64,000 nt of DNA from Cymbidium sinense (taxonomy: Eukaryota; Streptophyta; Magnoliopsida; Asparagales; Orchidaceae), in contig CM038228.1 in the NCBI GenBank assembly GCA_021442155.1, positions 9,093,179 through 9,157,178 on the forward strand. The letters run 5' to 3'. The number at the start of each line of letters is the position of its first letter. The stretch's first letter is position 1. The notes below the pieces were generated by a model. That model was given only the letters and a program-made list of their open reading frames with translations, was not told the DNA's origin and searched no databases. Positions 22,269 through 34,309 of this stretch are shown piece after piece. The translations under genes and the position numbers were made by a program.

Positions 22269-22341
22269 TTCTAATTTTTTTCCATTTCTAATTAGCTAAT
22301 TAATATTTTAATTAGGTCTAATTTGAAAGTTTAGTCTAAAA
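22269..22341 (-). repeat. right terminal inverted repeat
   Basis: The reverse complement reads TTTCAAATTAGACCTAATTA then AAATATTAATTAGCTAATTAG, matching the left end with a few transitions. Confidence 0.65.
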
Positions 22342-23560
22342 TAAAATATAACATTGTTATAAAAATTTTAAAAAAATTAGTGAAAATGAAATGAAAGTGA
22401 AATGGAGACGGATTCATTAAAAGAAGATTAATTATATATTTATATAAAGTTGTGTAAATTTTGTTATAAGATATATATATATATATATAAATTATATTTT
22501 AAAAAAATCAAAATCCAAATCATCCGCCATCACGGTACCTCCACCTGTCCCATTCACGTGTTTTTTATGTCCTTCCCTGGGAGAAATAAAAGATAATAAA
22601 AAAAAATCAATTTTCTTTTCGCAAGTCCATTCCCTCAGCCCTCGATCCAAAATCTCCTGCACTTCCCTCCGGCTCTCCCTCACAACGTCGGTCACGATTC
22701 ACCGTAAGCCTCGATTCCTACTTCATTTCTTCATTTTTTCCTCTCTCTCTGGTTTTGCTTCTCCCTAGTTTTCCTTCAGCAAATCTCGCTGCTCGTCGAT
22801 ATTCCCTCTATTTCCTCCACAAGTAGCAACCCTCACATCCCTGGAACTCTCACTCTCTCGCATCTATTCCCTTGTCTCCCACGCATCATTGTTTTCACTC
22901 CTTCACTGGACATCAGCATCCTTAAAACCCACGAACAGCCCTTCTCTCGCTCATCTCACCAACAACCTCAACTCCATCTTCCATCCTCCATTCTGACGAC
23001 TTCATCCGATACCGCAGCCAACAACCCTCTTATTCTTCTTGTTCATCTTATCACCGTCCTACTCCTTACCTGGTTATTGTTCATCGGCGATTCAAACGAT
23101 TCGGCCCCAAAAAGAAAGAAATCTCTAGTCCACATTCTTACTCACAAAAGCTGCAGCTGTTCATTCTCCTGCTTAGACACGTAAGGCTGAACTCTTCATA
23201 AATTATTTCGTTGGTCGATCTCGAGCTGGTTTTTCACTTCTTGCTACAACTCTGAACTACCGCTCAACCATTTCATTTTCTACTTTGTATCCTCTTCCTG
23301 TTTTAAGATAAAACTCCTAACCCGAACATCATTTTCTATTCCACTGTCCATCTTTGCAAGCTGCTGCTGAAACTACATAATCTCATATGTCACTCCACTA
23401 AAGGCTGAACTATTCTCCTAATCTACCCTTCATTACACTACTTCGCTTACTAATCTCGTCTCTCTTTATTTAAGCTGAACGAGCAACTCTCATTCTCTCT
23501 CTTGCTTATACGGTAAAGAAAGATCGACATCTCTACAGTAGTAGGCCAAATCCATCTTCT
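22342..23560. other. pyrimidine-rich block unique to copy 1
   Basis: No gene recognised. From about 22600 to 23560 the plus strand is markedly C+T-rich, with CTCTCTCTC and CTTC words, resembling a plant 5' UTR or an LTR R/U5 region. The block is missing in copy 2, where the PMD array joins directly to the equivalent of about 23570. A minus-strand open frame at 22695-22492 shows no known motif. Confidence 0.45.
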
Positions 23561-25580
23561 ACTCCCCTACCGATCACAATTTTCATATTCTTTTCTTTCT
23601 TTCCTCAAAACAGAAGTAAAAAAATTTAAAAAAAACAAAAAAACAAAAAAATTGTTGTTACTATTCAGAGTTATCCCATAAATTATTTATCATCACCGAT
23701 CATTTTGCAAATGTATAATTTCTAAGCTAAAATTAAGTACTCAAGTGTGCGGGTTCGCCTCATGCTGTAATTTAAGTACCTACCGTGTGACTTTCCTTGG
23801 AAAATGATATTATTTGTGCAGGTGTTTGAATGACTTGTTATGCCTAAGTAATGAATAAGACTTGGTGTCTCCAAACACTTCGCTAAGCTAATGGCACAAA
23901 TTGACTCCGTCTGGATTCCTCTAGATGAATGATGTTGCGAAATTTGGACTGAAATTGACTTAAATAAAAAATGATTTAACAAAAGTTAAATATATAGTAT
24001 AAAGTCCTAAAATATAAATTTATAAAATTAAAATTGAGTGGGCACAACAAGTATCTTGAGAATATACTAAGTGAAATGAATTCATTCACTTAGTCTATCA
24101 CTAAATGAATGCTTGAGCTTATTCTTTATATGTTGAAACAAATGAGGATACTCAAGTCAGTAAGTGAAACTTGAGGAGGTTAATACCAAACTCATAAGAG
24201 ACTTACAATAAATTTGAAGTATAATTTTCAAATAAATATGAAACTTGATGTAGAATTTAAAATGAATCCAAATTGGGTTCAATAGCTCCTATATGAATAT
24301 GGATGTGACTACGAAGTTAACCAATAAACATGAATATGGCTAAAGCAATAAACATTGAGATTATTACGTCTTATTCCAAGTGAACTAAAAATGATTTGAA
24401 TTGAACACAATCAAGTTTAAAGAATTTATATGAAGCTTGATAGCTTGCATATTAGCATGAGTGGGATTTAACATCTCACTAAATAACATGAACAAGCTTC
24501 TCTTTGATTATTCAAAGTGTTAAATTCATGAACAAGTAACAAGCATGAATATTATCAATTGAACACTTGAATTACCTCATTTGATGTCAAATAAAATAGG
24601 AACCTCAATTGAATACAAAATAATAAATGATTGGTGACAAATCTAAAGGTTGAGAATGAGTTTGCAAAAATATGATGACTTACAAGCACAAGTTCAGTTC
24701 AATTAGACAACTCATGAACAACCATGAATGTGGTCTTTAAAAGAATCATTTGGATCTTGCATTTAAAATCGGTTGAAGCACATGAGAGTTGTGATATATC
24801 TAAGTGCTTATCTTCAAAATTAATGAGATCCAAATGAAATTCATAGAAGCACTTACAATATAGCTAACTAGCTCATCAATGAGCATATACAATATCTTTC
24901 AATAATCACTCAATATGCACTGCATGATATATTGGGTGAATCAAAAGTAACTCATATGATTTGAATTAGATTTGCAATGAGCTAAAAGCCATTAATGGGA
25001 ATGAACCAAATATCACTTAAAGATAAGATTTCAATAATCAGAACAAAGTGCAAATAATGAGCATATTTTTATATGACTAAATAGAACCATAATGGTTACT
25101 TCCCATCGAACCCACAATACTCAAGTGCAAGCGGGTAGAAGGCACTATTTGAAAATTAAAAGTAATTCATCACTGAATCTGTAACTCTTCGTACAAGCAC
25201 ATAGAAGGAGATACTAAATTAAATTTTGCACATATTATTTACTTGATCCAAAATAATTGATTTCATACAAATTATAATATTTCAATTTATGAATTTCATT
25301 AATTGAATGAAATTATCTAAGCTAAAATACACATGTGCTTTGGACATAGAAATTTAGAGTGCAAATTTTAATATTTGAAAAGGCTAATAGCTAAGTTAAA
25401 ATTAAATAAAATATGAAATTAATCTTATAATTTAGAAATAAAATTATCTAAATTATTAAATACCCACATGGGCCCATATAACTAAATATTTAAATTCAGT
25501 GTCCGAGGATCTTTGGTGGGTTAAAACTAGATTGACTTAAACATCTTACGCGTGAATTATGCAAATATTTTGAGGTGAAG
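23560..25580. other. non-coding repeat DNA (copy 1)
   Basis: AT-rich sequence with no supported gene, collinear with 47860-49890. It contains an A-rich tract near 23620-23650 and words such as GGTGTTTGAATGACTTGTTATGCC. A weakly similar arrangement occurs at 42360-43640, so this may be part of an LTR or intron-like repeat family (uncertain). It ends with CCCACATGGGCCC near 25470. Confidence 0.5.
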
Positions 25581-26240
25581 ACAATCATTGTGAAAGTTTA
25601 TAATTGAATTTGGTTTGTGATTGAAGGATTGATTGTTTGAAGAGAAAATCTAAAGGTTTGAATTGATTTGAGTTTGATTTAGCTAAGTTCAAGAATTTGA
25701 CTTGAAAGGGTATAGGTTAGTTTTAGGGTTTGAATTTTGAATTTAGTTTTGGTTATTTGAATTTATATTTTATTTATATTTGTGAATATAAATAAGAATA
25801 TAAATGAGTTATGTGAAAATCTCTTGAGTTTGAAGTAATTTGAATTTGATTTGAACTAAGTCCATAAGATGAAATCAAAGTGACTTAGGAAAGATTTTGG
25901 ATTTGGAATTGAATCATGGGTTTCAATCATTTGGAATTGATTTGAGTTTGAAGTTGATTCGGAGTTGAAGCTGATTTGAATTTGAAGTTTGACTTAAAAG
26001 AAGGAAGTAAGGATTTGGTTCAAGCTATAGAGTAGGTAAATTTTCTTAACACCCCTAAGACATGACCTATTCCTATGGCTAACTCTTCTAAGTCTCTAGG
26101 ATTAGGTTGAGTGTTCACCTAATCACTAGAAGTGTCTTAAGACTAAGGAACTCTTAATGTTTAAGAGGGGTCCTATGTCTAAGATGAAGAAGTTTAAAGC
26201 TCACTCCAAAAGTGAGGTCAACAAAGGGCGCCCAATAGGT
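25580..26240 (+). repeat. inverted-repeat arm, upstream of the Ty3 LTR
   Basis: The plus strand shares, in the same order, blocks with the reverse complement of 34310-35340: GATTGAAGGATTGATTG, TTTGATTTAGCTAAGTTCAAG, AATTTGACTTGAAAGG, ATGGCTAACTCTTCTAAGTC and TTGAGTGTTCACCTAATCAC. Diverged but clear. Equivalent to 49900-50570 in copy 2. Confidence 0.75.
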
Positions 26241-26775
26241 GTGGTGTGACAGATAAGGTACACCACATATTGTGTTGGTGAGATGATCAACAATATCGAT
26301 CACAAGCACTAATAGAAATGATCTACTCCCCAAAGGTGTATAAGGAATCAAGAGCTTAGTGCAATGTGACTATTCATGTCAATAACATAAGAGAGTGAAG
26401 GAGGAATCCACTAATTGAGTATGTGAACCTTCCACTGGGAAAGAGGTTCAAGTCATCCCGGGGATGAAAGGTTTGATTTGATTTGAGTCTCAGGGAGACA
26501 TTTGATTTGATTTGTTGATTTATGATTGATGCTCCACCGTGAAAATGTGAACTCTCCGGGAATAAATTCAAGTCATCCGTTGGGGACAAGAGGTTGTAAA
26601 ATCTATTGGGGGATTAGAATTCGAGATCCGTTGGGAAAAGACTTGCATCTCATTGAGGAGAAGCAGATTGATTTGATTTGTTTAATTGATTTGGTTGTTT
26701 GATTTGACTCCACTGAGGGAGGTTGATTGGATTTGTTTCATATTTTAAAATTTTGGATTTTGAGGTGGACCTTGT

Positions 26776-28000
26776 CGGTTTGTGATGGACTGAGTAGGGG
26801 CCATTGACCTTGGTCTAACATAGATTTACTGATCCAAATGGGTTGTCTACCAACCACATGGCAGGAATATCTAACCAAAGGGTTGCCGGTGTACAACAGT
26901 TGTAGTAGAAAGCATAGTAGACTTGCATCCTCCATAGTAGGGATCGATTCTTTGGGGTGACCCATTGGCAACAGATTGAACCAACCTTAGGGCACTATTA
27001 ACTGAATGTCGCTGGAGGACTTAGATCAACTCAAAGATAGTCAAGATTAATTTCATTTTTTAGTTATTTTTGATGAATCCAATCGGTTTGCGATGGACTG
27101 CACTGAGTAGGGGCCATTGTGGTATTTCATTTACCAATCCAAAGGGGGTAGTCTACCAACCACACAGTAGAACTATCCAACCAAAGGGATTTCCTTTTGG
27201 TTTGTAATGGTCAAGTTAAGAAGAAAGCATGGGGACTCACATCTTCCAAAATAATGAACCACTAGGGTGACATATTAGCGAGGTAACATATTGACCTAAG
27301 GTTGACTATTGAGTGAATGGGGGACTTAAATCAGCTCAAAGATAGTCAAGATTAATTTCATTTTTAGTTATTTTTGATGGATCCCATCAGTTTATGATGA
27401 ACTGCATTGAGTAGGGGCCATGCAGGCCTTGGTCTAACAAAGATTTACCAATCCAAAGGGAATAGTTTTTCATTGAGGGGAGAACTATCCAACCAAAGGG
27501 GTGCCTTTTGGTTTGCAATGGTTAATTCAGGGAAGAAAGCATGGGGACTCACATCTTTCATGAATAAAAGACCACTAGGGTGACACATTAGTGAGGTAAC
27601 ATGTCAACCCGACCTAGGGCTGCCCGTCGGTTTGATACAGTCATGCTGGAAAGAATGTATAGTAGACTTATCTTACAAAGTGAAATGAATGCAAGGGCAA
27701 CCTGCTTGTGGCAAAATTGATTGAACCCGACCTAAGGGTGACTCAGAGAGAGTGCTGACCTAGGGACTTATCTCAACTCAAGTAATTAGGCAATTCCTAT
27801 AGGAGTTCTGACCTTGCCTTAAAGATAGGATGCTTGGGGAAAGGGGCCACTAATTCAAACAAATATTTTTTGTTTATTTGTTTTGTTTATTTATCGTGGA
27901 CCCTATTGGTTTGTGAAAGATCATACTAAGGAGGAGCTTATATTAGCTATCAGTTATTAAACCAAGGAGAATCATTGCATTCTTGAACAAATTCTCCAAC
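26776..28000 (+). repeat. tandem array, about 300 bp units (copy 1)
   Basis: Units start near 26776, 27083, 27389, 27627 and 27905, each with TCGGTTTGYGATGGAC, GAGTAGGGGCCATT, CTACCAACCACA, TATCCAACCAAAGGG and a GTGACCCATTGGCGA-like end. The last two units are more diverged and shorter. No coding potential. The preceding stretch 26240-26770 holds short motifs repeating TCCACTGGGG-type words. Same array as 51143-52440. Confidence 0.8.
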
Positions 28001-28059
28001 CATAGAGATGACTACTAGAGAAAAGGGGGCTGTAATCCAAGAGTGCACCTGAATATCAC

Positions 28060-28245
28060 ATAAGAAGATTGAAATTCAAAAGAATCTAACTTACGCAGTA
28101 GAGCTAGAAACAATTGTAGAATTTGAAGTTAAGAAATTAAGAAATAGACAGATTCCTTTTGGGAAGGTGAGATGAAAAATAGGCAGAAAGAAGCCACTTA
28201 GGAAAGACGATGAAATGAAGCGCAATTTTCCTATCTTTTACTAGT
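28060..28245 (+). pseudogene. integrase C-terminus with chromodomain-like end (copy 1)
   Basis: The plus-strand reading gives an LRNRQIPFGKV / RWKN-like segment followed by EATWER-x-DEMK and FPIF/YPYLF-type residues, the standard end of chromovirus (Tekay/Del-like) integrase. It directly precedes a polypurine tract and LTR. The rest of that integrase is missing upstream, where non-coding repeats lie instead. Copy 2 (52535-52690) shows the same peptide more clearly. Confidence 0.75.
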
Positions 28246-28280
28246 TGATCAAGAAATTTTGAGGATGAAATTTTTATAAG

Positions 28281-28290
28281 GAGGGGAGAA
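28281..28290 (+). other. polypurine tract
   Basis: GAGGGGAGAA immediately before the LTR start, after a GAGGATGAAATTTTTATAAG context typical of Tekay/Del elements. It primes plus-strand DNA synthesis next to a 3' LTR. Confidence 0.75.
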
Positions 28291-28291
28291 T

Positions 28292-28925
28292 TATAAGGAA
28301 TGTATTTATCTAATAATATATATTAATAATAATTAATTTCTTAATTATATTTATAATTTAATTAAACCAGTAATTAGTTAAAATAAATAGGTTTGTAGCT
28401 AGAACACACTTACCTCAGCATGCATTGGCTTAGGAAATATATATATACATAATCGTATCGATCGAACCGTGCATTTTTTTCTTTCCTTCGATCCACCGGT
28501 CAGTTCGGCCCTTTCACATGAGAGATGAGAGGCGAGAGAGAGAGAGGTCAGGAGGGTCGGTGGAGTCGGTTCTGTTACTGCCTGGCGCATATGTAGGGCC
28601 GACACGAGCTTCTCACGCGTGAAGGGAGCCGCGTCCCACGAGCTGGAGCGGGATCGTGTGCTGTGCAGAAGCGCGGGTAGGGCTTAGCTGAGGGAAATGA
28701 AAGGTAATAAGGTATATTTCTTTTTTATATATATAGATAGTTATTATTTGGTAAAAACTGAAATGATATTTATTATTTTTATATATAAAGAAATTAATTT
28801 GAAATAAATTGTGATATTTTTATGGAATTAAACAAAGTATTAATAAATTTTGTTATGTTAGCTAAAGTGAAATGTGGAATGATAAAATATTGGAAAACAT
28901 TGAATTTATGGATTTTAATATATCT

Positions 28926-28979
<54 letters not shown>

Positions 28980-30399
28980 GTAGGAATTTAATTGGATTAA
29001 TTAATTGAGTTTAAATTAACTAAGGAATAAAGCTTTAATTATATTATTTTAAAGATTGAAAGAAAGTTTATATTATTATTTTCTTTAAGCATGATTAAAG
29101 CACAAATAAGAAGGGTTATCCTAGGAAGAATGCATGACAACTGTCACGTTCACTTGTAAGTTTTAATAAATGATAATGAATCATTATAAATTACTAGGTG
29201 ATTGATTAGTTGTTTGAAATTTTAGTTTTGGAAGCATCAAGCTTTTTGGAATAATATTATGAGAAAAAACCATTGATATTGTTTATGTGCATAAGAGGTT
29301 TACATCATGTTTTACGAGAGAAGTTCACCACTTAAGTAAGATTTGCAAATTCTAACACTGATATGTTTAACCTTCTTTGCAATGTCATTTAGTACAATAT
29401 TTATTGTCTACATTGTATGTTTTACTTGAAACTACGACATATGCATAGTTTCATATTTATGCCACTTAGTGATAAATTTATTTTGCTTCTTGTTGCATAT
29501 CCATAATTAGTATATGTTTTCAGTTCATTTATGAGCATATTGCATATTGTATTTCCTACTGTTGCAAACATGGGCATGCAACAACTTAGCTTATATATGC
29601 CATGTGTTAGTAATCAAGAAATTGGCCAAATGTTATGATATTACACGTGAAATTGAGACAAAAGGGTTCCCAGTAAGGCAAAAGGGTCCTCAAATGTTAT
29701 GAGATGGGTCTCCTATATAAAGAAAGGAAATTCCATGTAATGTATACGTTATGATATGTTCAATGAATGATAATGACACATGACATAAATTTAAAACTAT
29801 TATATATATGTGTTATGTAGTAATGTGTACATCATGTTTGGAGAAGAATTGCTAATAAGCTAATGTGTTCTACAAACTAATGATTATGCACATAACCTTT
29901 ATTTTAATTGAATCCAATCCGTATGCATATTAATATTCTACTCTTTGATAATTCAAATCTATATTAGATTGCTTATCTTACTAAGTCATATGACTTAACA
30001 GTTGATTAAAACTATTTTCAGGGAAGGGTAAGGAGAAGGTCGAGGAGTAGGTTTTGCCCCCTTTTTGGAAGTTGTGCGAGGAAAATATTGTAAATAAATT
30101 TTGGAGGTAAGTTCAATAATTTTTAATAGTATTGTTTTAATATTCAACATTTTAGATTCTATAGTTGGTATGAAAAGTTTCAATTTGGGTTATTTTTTGC
30201 TTGTGAATTTGGTAGATTTATTATTTAAGTGTTCTTATGATATGATGGGTAAATTTAGATGATTGCGTTGATCTTTTACACTATTATATGGTATGTAAAG
30301 TTTTTAGAATATTTGTTTAAGAAAAATTCAGTTACCTAAATTTACTCTCTCTATTACATCTCTTTTGATGAGTCTTAGGTTATCATTTGGGATGTGATA
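28292..30399 (+). repeat. Tekay-like LTR (copy 1), about 2.1 kb
   Basis: Starts TATAAGGAATG (TGTAAGGAACG in copy 2, so TG was lost here by mutation) after the polypurine tract, and ends GATGTGATA before the primer site. It contains a TA microsatellite (28929-28977), a TATA box at 29713 and a conserved 3' end also found alone at 39166-39490. It is flanked by a polypurine tract on the left and a primer site on the right, so it sits between two internal regions. Confidence 0.85.
29713..29722 (+). promoter_or_regulatory. LTR TATA box (copy 1)
   Basis: CTATATAAAG about 690 bases before the LTR end; conserved exactly in copy 2 at 54139-54148. Confidence 0.6.
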
Positions 30400-30404
30400 G
30401 AAAG

Positions 30405-30416
30405 TGGTATCAGAGG
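30405..30416 (+). other. primer binding site, initiator Met tRNA type
   Basis: TGGTATCAGAGG, one base off the usual TGGTATCAGAGC complement of the plant initiator Met tRNA 3' end, five bases after the LTR. Conserved in copy 2. Confidence 0.85.
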
Positions 30417-30571
30417 ATTTGAATTCAAATGATCAATTACGGAAGCATGATTTAGTTTAGAGGTGTTAAGACTGGAATATGATTTGATTTCTATAGAGCA
30501 TGGGTTGGGTTAGTTGTAATAAGTGAGTAATATTGACATAAACTGTAACATATATATTGAGCCATACAAAA

Positions 30572-30602
<31 letters not shown>

Positions 30603-30639
30603 GCTATTCATTTTCGATATGGTGAAAGGGTGCTGAAGG

Positions 30640-31700
30640 AACAAATGGAGTCACAAGAAGATCTTTCTTGAAACTATTGCACTAGTTGAGGGAAGCATCT
30701 TTAAAGTAGAAAATGTACCAACACCTGACTCTACTGTTGTGATGCAAATGCAAATGATGAAAATGATGATGCAGATGATGGAGAAAATGCAATCTTTTTT
30801 ATAGTACACAATATTATGCCACCAACATCTGTATCAGTACTAGTACCATCTACAGCTACAGTTCAAAGCACCAGTGCTAGTACTAGTATCAGTGGTGATA
30901 TTGATAAGCAGTTGAAATTATTTTAGAGTTTGAAGTCACCATTAATCAAGGGAGGAGTAGATGCCAGGGTAGTTGAAGATTGGATTGTCTGAATTGAGAA
31001 AATATTAAATGGGAGGAAATGCACATTAGATAGAAGAGTATCTCTAGCAGTATTTGTGTTGGAAGGGGAGGCAGAGCATTGGTGGAGAGGCCAATAGTTG
31101 GAAAATTTTGTAAAGATTTATCGATCGATTACACAGGAAGTGTTTGAGCAAGTCTTTAGATATTGGTTCATTCCTCCTTCAACCAGACAAGCAATGCAAG
31201 AGAAATTTATAAATCTGACTCAAGGCAATAAAATAGTGATTCAATTTAATATAGAATTTACATCCTTATCCCATTATATACTGTAGTTAATTAGTACAAA
31301 AAAGTGCTATAGATTTCTCATAGGATTGAGAGATCAATACAAATAGCCTTTAATTCCACTCAGAATTAAGGATTTTGCAGAATTAGTAGAGAGTGTTAAA
31401 CTGTTGGAGCATGATATGGATATGGTCAAATAAAGATGGGATCTGGTAAGAGCAGTTAGCATTAGATCCGAGCAATTTAAAAGCAAAGTTCATCAAAATC
31501 ACAATAGCGCATCAATCAGGCGACAACATCAACAAGGAGGCCAGACATCAGCACCAGTTTGCACTATATGTGGAAAAGCACATTCAGGAAGTGTTTAGTA
31601 AATTCGGAAGATGTTATCTATGTGAGGAAGTTGGGTCATATAAAAGCGAGAAATTTTTTAGAGTAGAGCTAAGAATTGCACCAAAGCTAGAAGTGTATAA
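30640..31700 (+). pseudogene. Ty3 gag remnant with zinc knuckle (copy 1)
   Basis: Reading across stops gives VEDWIV and LAVFVLEGEAEHWW (31000-31090), then EVFEQVFRYWFIPPSTRQAM, EKFINLTQGNK and FTSLSHY (31130-31280). This is the retrotransposon gag capsid region of chromoviruses. Further on, CTICGKAHSG begins a zinc-knuckle region, and KCYLCGEVGH is readable in copy 2. At least four stops or frameshifts interrupt it. Gag would package element RNA. Confidence 0.8.
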
Positions 31701-31749
31701 ATGTACAAAGCCTTCTATGAATAAATAATTTTAGAAGGATAAAGGAATA

Positions 31750-34296
31750 GAGTCTGAAGCTAGTGTGAAGTCAATACGAGCTCGTGTTTTTTTCTTATCT
31801 TCCCAAGAAGCCAGAGAATCTTCAGATGTGGTGATATGTATGATAGCTTTTTTAGATTTTCTGCTAGAGTGCTTTTTGATTCTGGTGCATCACACTCATT
31901 TATGTCTAAGCTATTTTGTAATACAACCTTCTATTTGCTTAGTGTTCAAATTTTATTGCCCTCAGATTGTATGTTAGCCAAAAATGTGCACGATTGACAT
32001 TTTGATAGCGTAGGAAATTTTCATCTAAATTAATTTTTACCTTTAATTGAATTTGAAGTGTTCTTGGGTATGGATTGCTAACAAAATATTTTGCTACAAT
32101 CGAGTGTTGGAAGAAAATGGTTAGGTTTGATTTACCTACTGAAAGGCCGTTTTATTTTCCGTGAAAGAGGAGTGATAGCCTCTTTACTACATTCACTCAA
32201 TGTTGACAAAGCTATAAAAGCTGGTGATTTAATATTTTTAGCCAGTGTAGAAGTGGTTAAAGATGCAGTTATTGATATCAAATCTATTTTGGTTGTGAAT
32301 GAGTTTCTTGATATATTCCAGGAATTGGATGGGTTACCTCCTGAAAGAGAGATAGAGTTTACAATTGAAGTGCAACCCAATTACTCGATAGTTAAAACAC
32401 CTTATAGAATGGTTACTAAAGAATTGCGAGTTGAAAAGTCAATTATCGAATTAATCAAGAAAGGTTTTATCGGACCTAATTTATCTCCTTGGAGTGCACC
32501 ACTATTTATTAAGAAGAAAGATGGTTCCATGAGATTGTGTATTGATTATAGAATTAAATATAGTGATTGTTAAAATAAGTATCTCCTAGAATTGATGACT
32601 TATTTGATCGTTGGAAAGAGCTTTTGTGCTCTCATCGATTTGAGATCGATATCATCAAGTCGAGTGAGAGAAGGTGACATTGTAAAGACAACATTTAGCA
32701 CTAGATGCGGCATTATGAATTCTTAGTTATGCCTTTTGGATTAACTAATGCACCTACAGTGTTTATGAGTATGATGAATATAATTTTCAAACTATATCTC
32801 GATCAATTTGTGATAGTCTTCATCGATGATATATTGATCTACTCCAAGAATGAGGAGGATCATAACCATCTCGGAATAGTGCTAAACCGTTGAGCCAATT
32901 ATTTGCTAAATTCTCAAAATGTGAGTTTTGGTTGAAATGTATTGCTTTCTTGGGGCATATCATTAGTGAGGAAGGCATTTCTATAGATTTAGAGACAGTT
33001 AAAGTAGTGGCAAACTGGCCATGACCAACCAATGTGTTAGAAGTGAGAAGTTTTCTGGGTTAGCAGGTTATTATAGAAGATTTGTGCAGGGATTTTCACA
33101 TATTGCATCACCTTTATCCAGGCTTATGAGGAAGAATGTGAAATTTGACTGGATAGATGATTGTGTAGAGCTTTCTAGAGCTTAAAAGGCTATTGATGAC
33201 TTCTCCTGTATTAACAATCCCATATGGTATAGAAGGTTTTCAAATTTATAGTGATGCTTCTTTAAAAGGTTTGGGTTGTGTTTTAATGCAGAACAAGAAG
33301 GTGATTGCTTATGCTTTGAGGCAATTAAAACCACATGAGAAAAACTATCCAACACATGATTTGGAATTGGCTGCTATCATTTTTTCTTTGAAGATTTGGA
33401 GGCACTATCTCTATGGCGTAAGATGCGAGATATTTACATATCATAGAAGTTTAAAATATATTATCACCCAGAAAGAATTAAATTTGAGACAGAGGCATTG
33501 GCTAGAGTTAATAAAAGACTACGATCTTGATATACAATATTGTCTTGGAAAAGCCAATGTGGTTGTTGATGCATTGAGCAGAATTAATTTGAGATATAGT
33601 AGCTCTATAGTTAAAAATTGGAACACATAGTGAGCATAGAACAAGTAAATTATATCAGATGGAGGTTCAACCTACTTTGGAAGACAAAATTAAAACTGCA
33701 CAAAAATCTTGTGATGATTTACAAAAATCAATGAATCAAAATGCTAGTAGGTAAAAGAAAAGACATTACAATTGATGAATAGAGTGTGCTCAGAAGTAAT
33801 TCTAAATTGTGGGTACCAAAAGAGATAAATCTATTCCAAGATTTTTTATTTGAAGCTCACAATTCTAGTTATGCAATTCACCCAGGAAGCACAAAAATGT
33901 ATGAGGATTTGAAAACACTCTTTTGGTGGCCTGGAATGAAGAAGGATGTGGCAGAATATGTATCCAAATGCGAAGCTTGTCAAGTTGCCAAAGTAGAACA
34001 TCAAAAACCCAGTGGTATGCTTCAATCACTGCCTATACCAGAGTGGAAATAAGAAATTATAGCCATTGATTTTGTTACGAGTTTTCCTCAATCAAGACAA
34101 GGGCATGACTGTATTTGGTTAATCATTGATAGATTAACAAAGTCATCACACTTTTTTTACCATTCGATAGACTGATTCCATAGAGAAATTAGCTAGATTG
34201 TTCATAAAAGAAATTATCAGATTGCATGGAATTCCAAAAGTTATTGTATCAGATAGATATGATAGGTTTACATCAAAACTCCGGAAAAGTATTCAT
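31750..34296 (+). pseudogene. Ty3 pol remnant: protease, RT, RNase H, partial integrase (copy 1)
   Basis: Protease: RVLFDSGASHSFMS near 31868 (D-S-G intact). [42 protein letters not shown] (32290-32545), then [15 protein letters not shown] and [13 protein letters not shown] (32706-32850; catalytic DD intact). RNase [22 protein letters not shown] and [20 protein letters not shown] (33240-33540), but TYHRSLKY replaces the usual T-D-H, removing one catalytic Asp. Integrase: the N-terminal H-H-C-C finger with EAHNSSYAIHPG and CEACQ (33850-33990), then DFVTSFPQSRQGHDC and IDRLTKSSHF, ending soon after GIPKVIVSDR. Stops and frameshifts separate the domains, and the integrase third acidic residue is gone. 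Confidence 0.9.
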
Positions 34297-34309
34297 GCGG
34301 TTTTGATCA

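Larger units (their letters stand above)
19277..22341 (+). mobile_element. TIR DNA transposon carrying a PMD gene (copy 1)
   Basis: The ends at 19277-19341 and 22269-22341 are inverted copies of each other sharing TTTCAAATTAGGCCTAATTA and ATTAATTAG-TAATTAG, with about 85% match by eye. Inside are a PMD gene remnant with introns and a subterminal tandem array of about 160 bp units. This arrangement fits a non-autonomous or gene-carrying Mutator-like or other TIR element. No transposase was recognised. A 9-11 bp target duplication could not be confirmed in the AT-rich flanks. Copy 2 (about 44.7-47.85 kb) keeps more of the PMD gene but has lost the right end. Confidence 0.6.
28292..34300 (+). 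mobile_element. Ty3/gypsy chromovirus (Tekay/Del-like), integrase-truncated (copy 1)
   Basis: LTR (28292-30399), tRNA-iMet primer site, gag with zinc knuckle, protease, RT, RNase H and the first half of integrase on the plus strand. It breaks inside the integrase core at about 34300, where an unrelated non-coding repeat begins. The expected downstream LTR is absent at that place. The same break exists in copy 2 at about 58785. Numerous stops make it non-functional. Confidence 0.85.

Noticed and set aside
30405..30416. Possible tRNA gene (initiator Met-like sequence)
   Set aside because: It is only the 12-base primer site of a retrotransposon; no cloverleaf around it.
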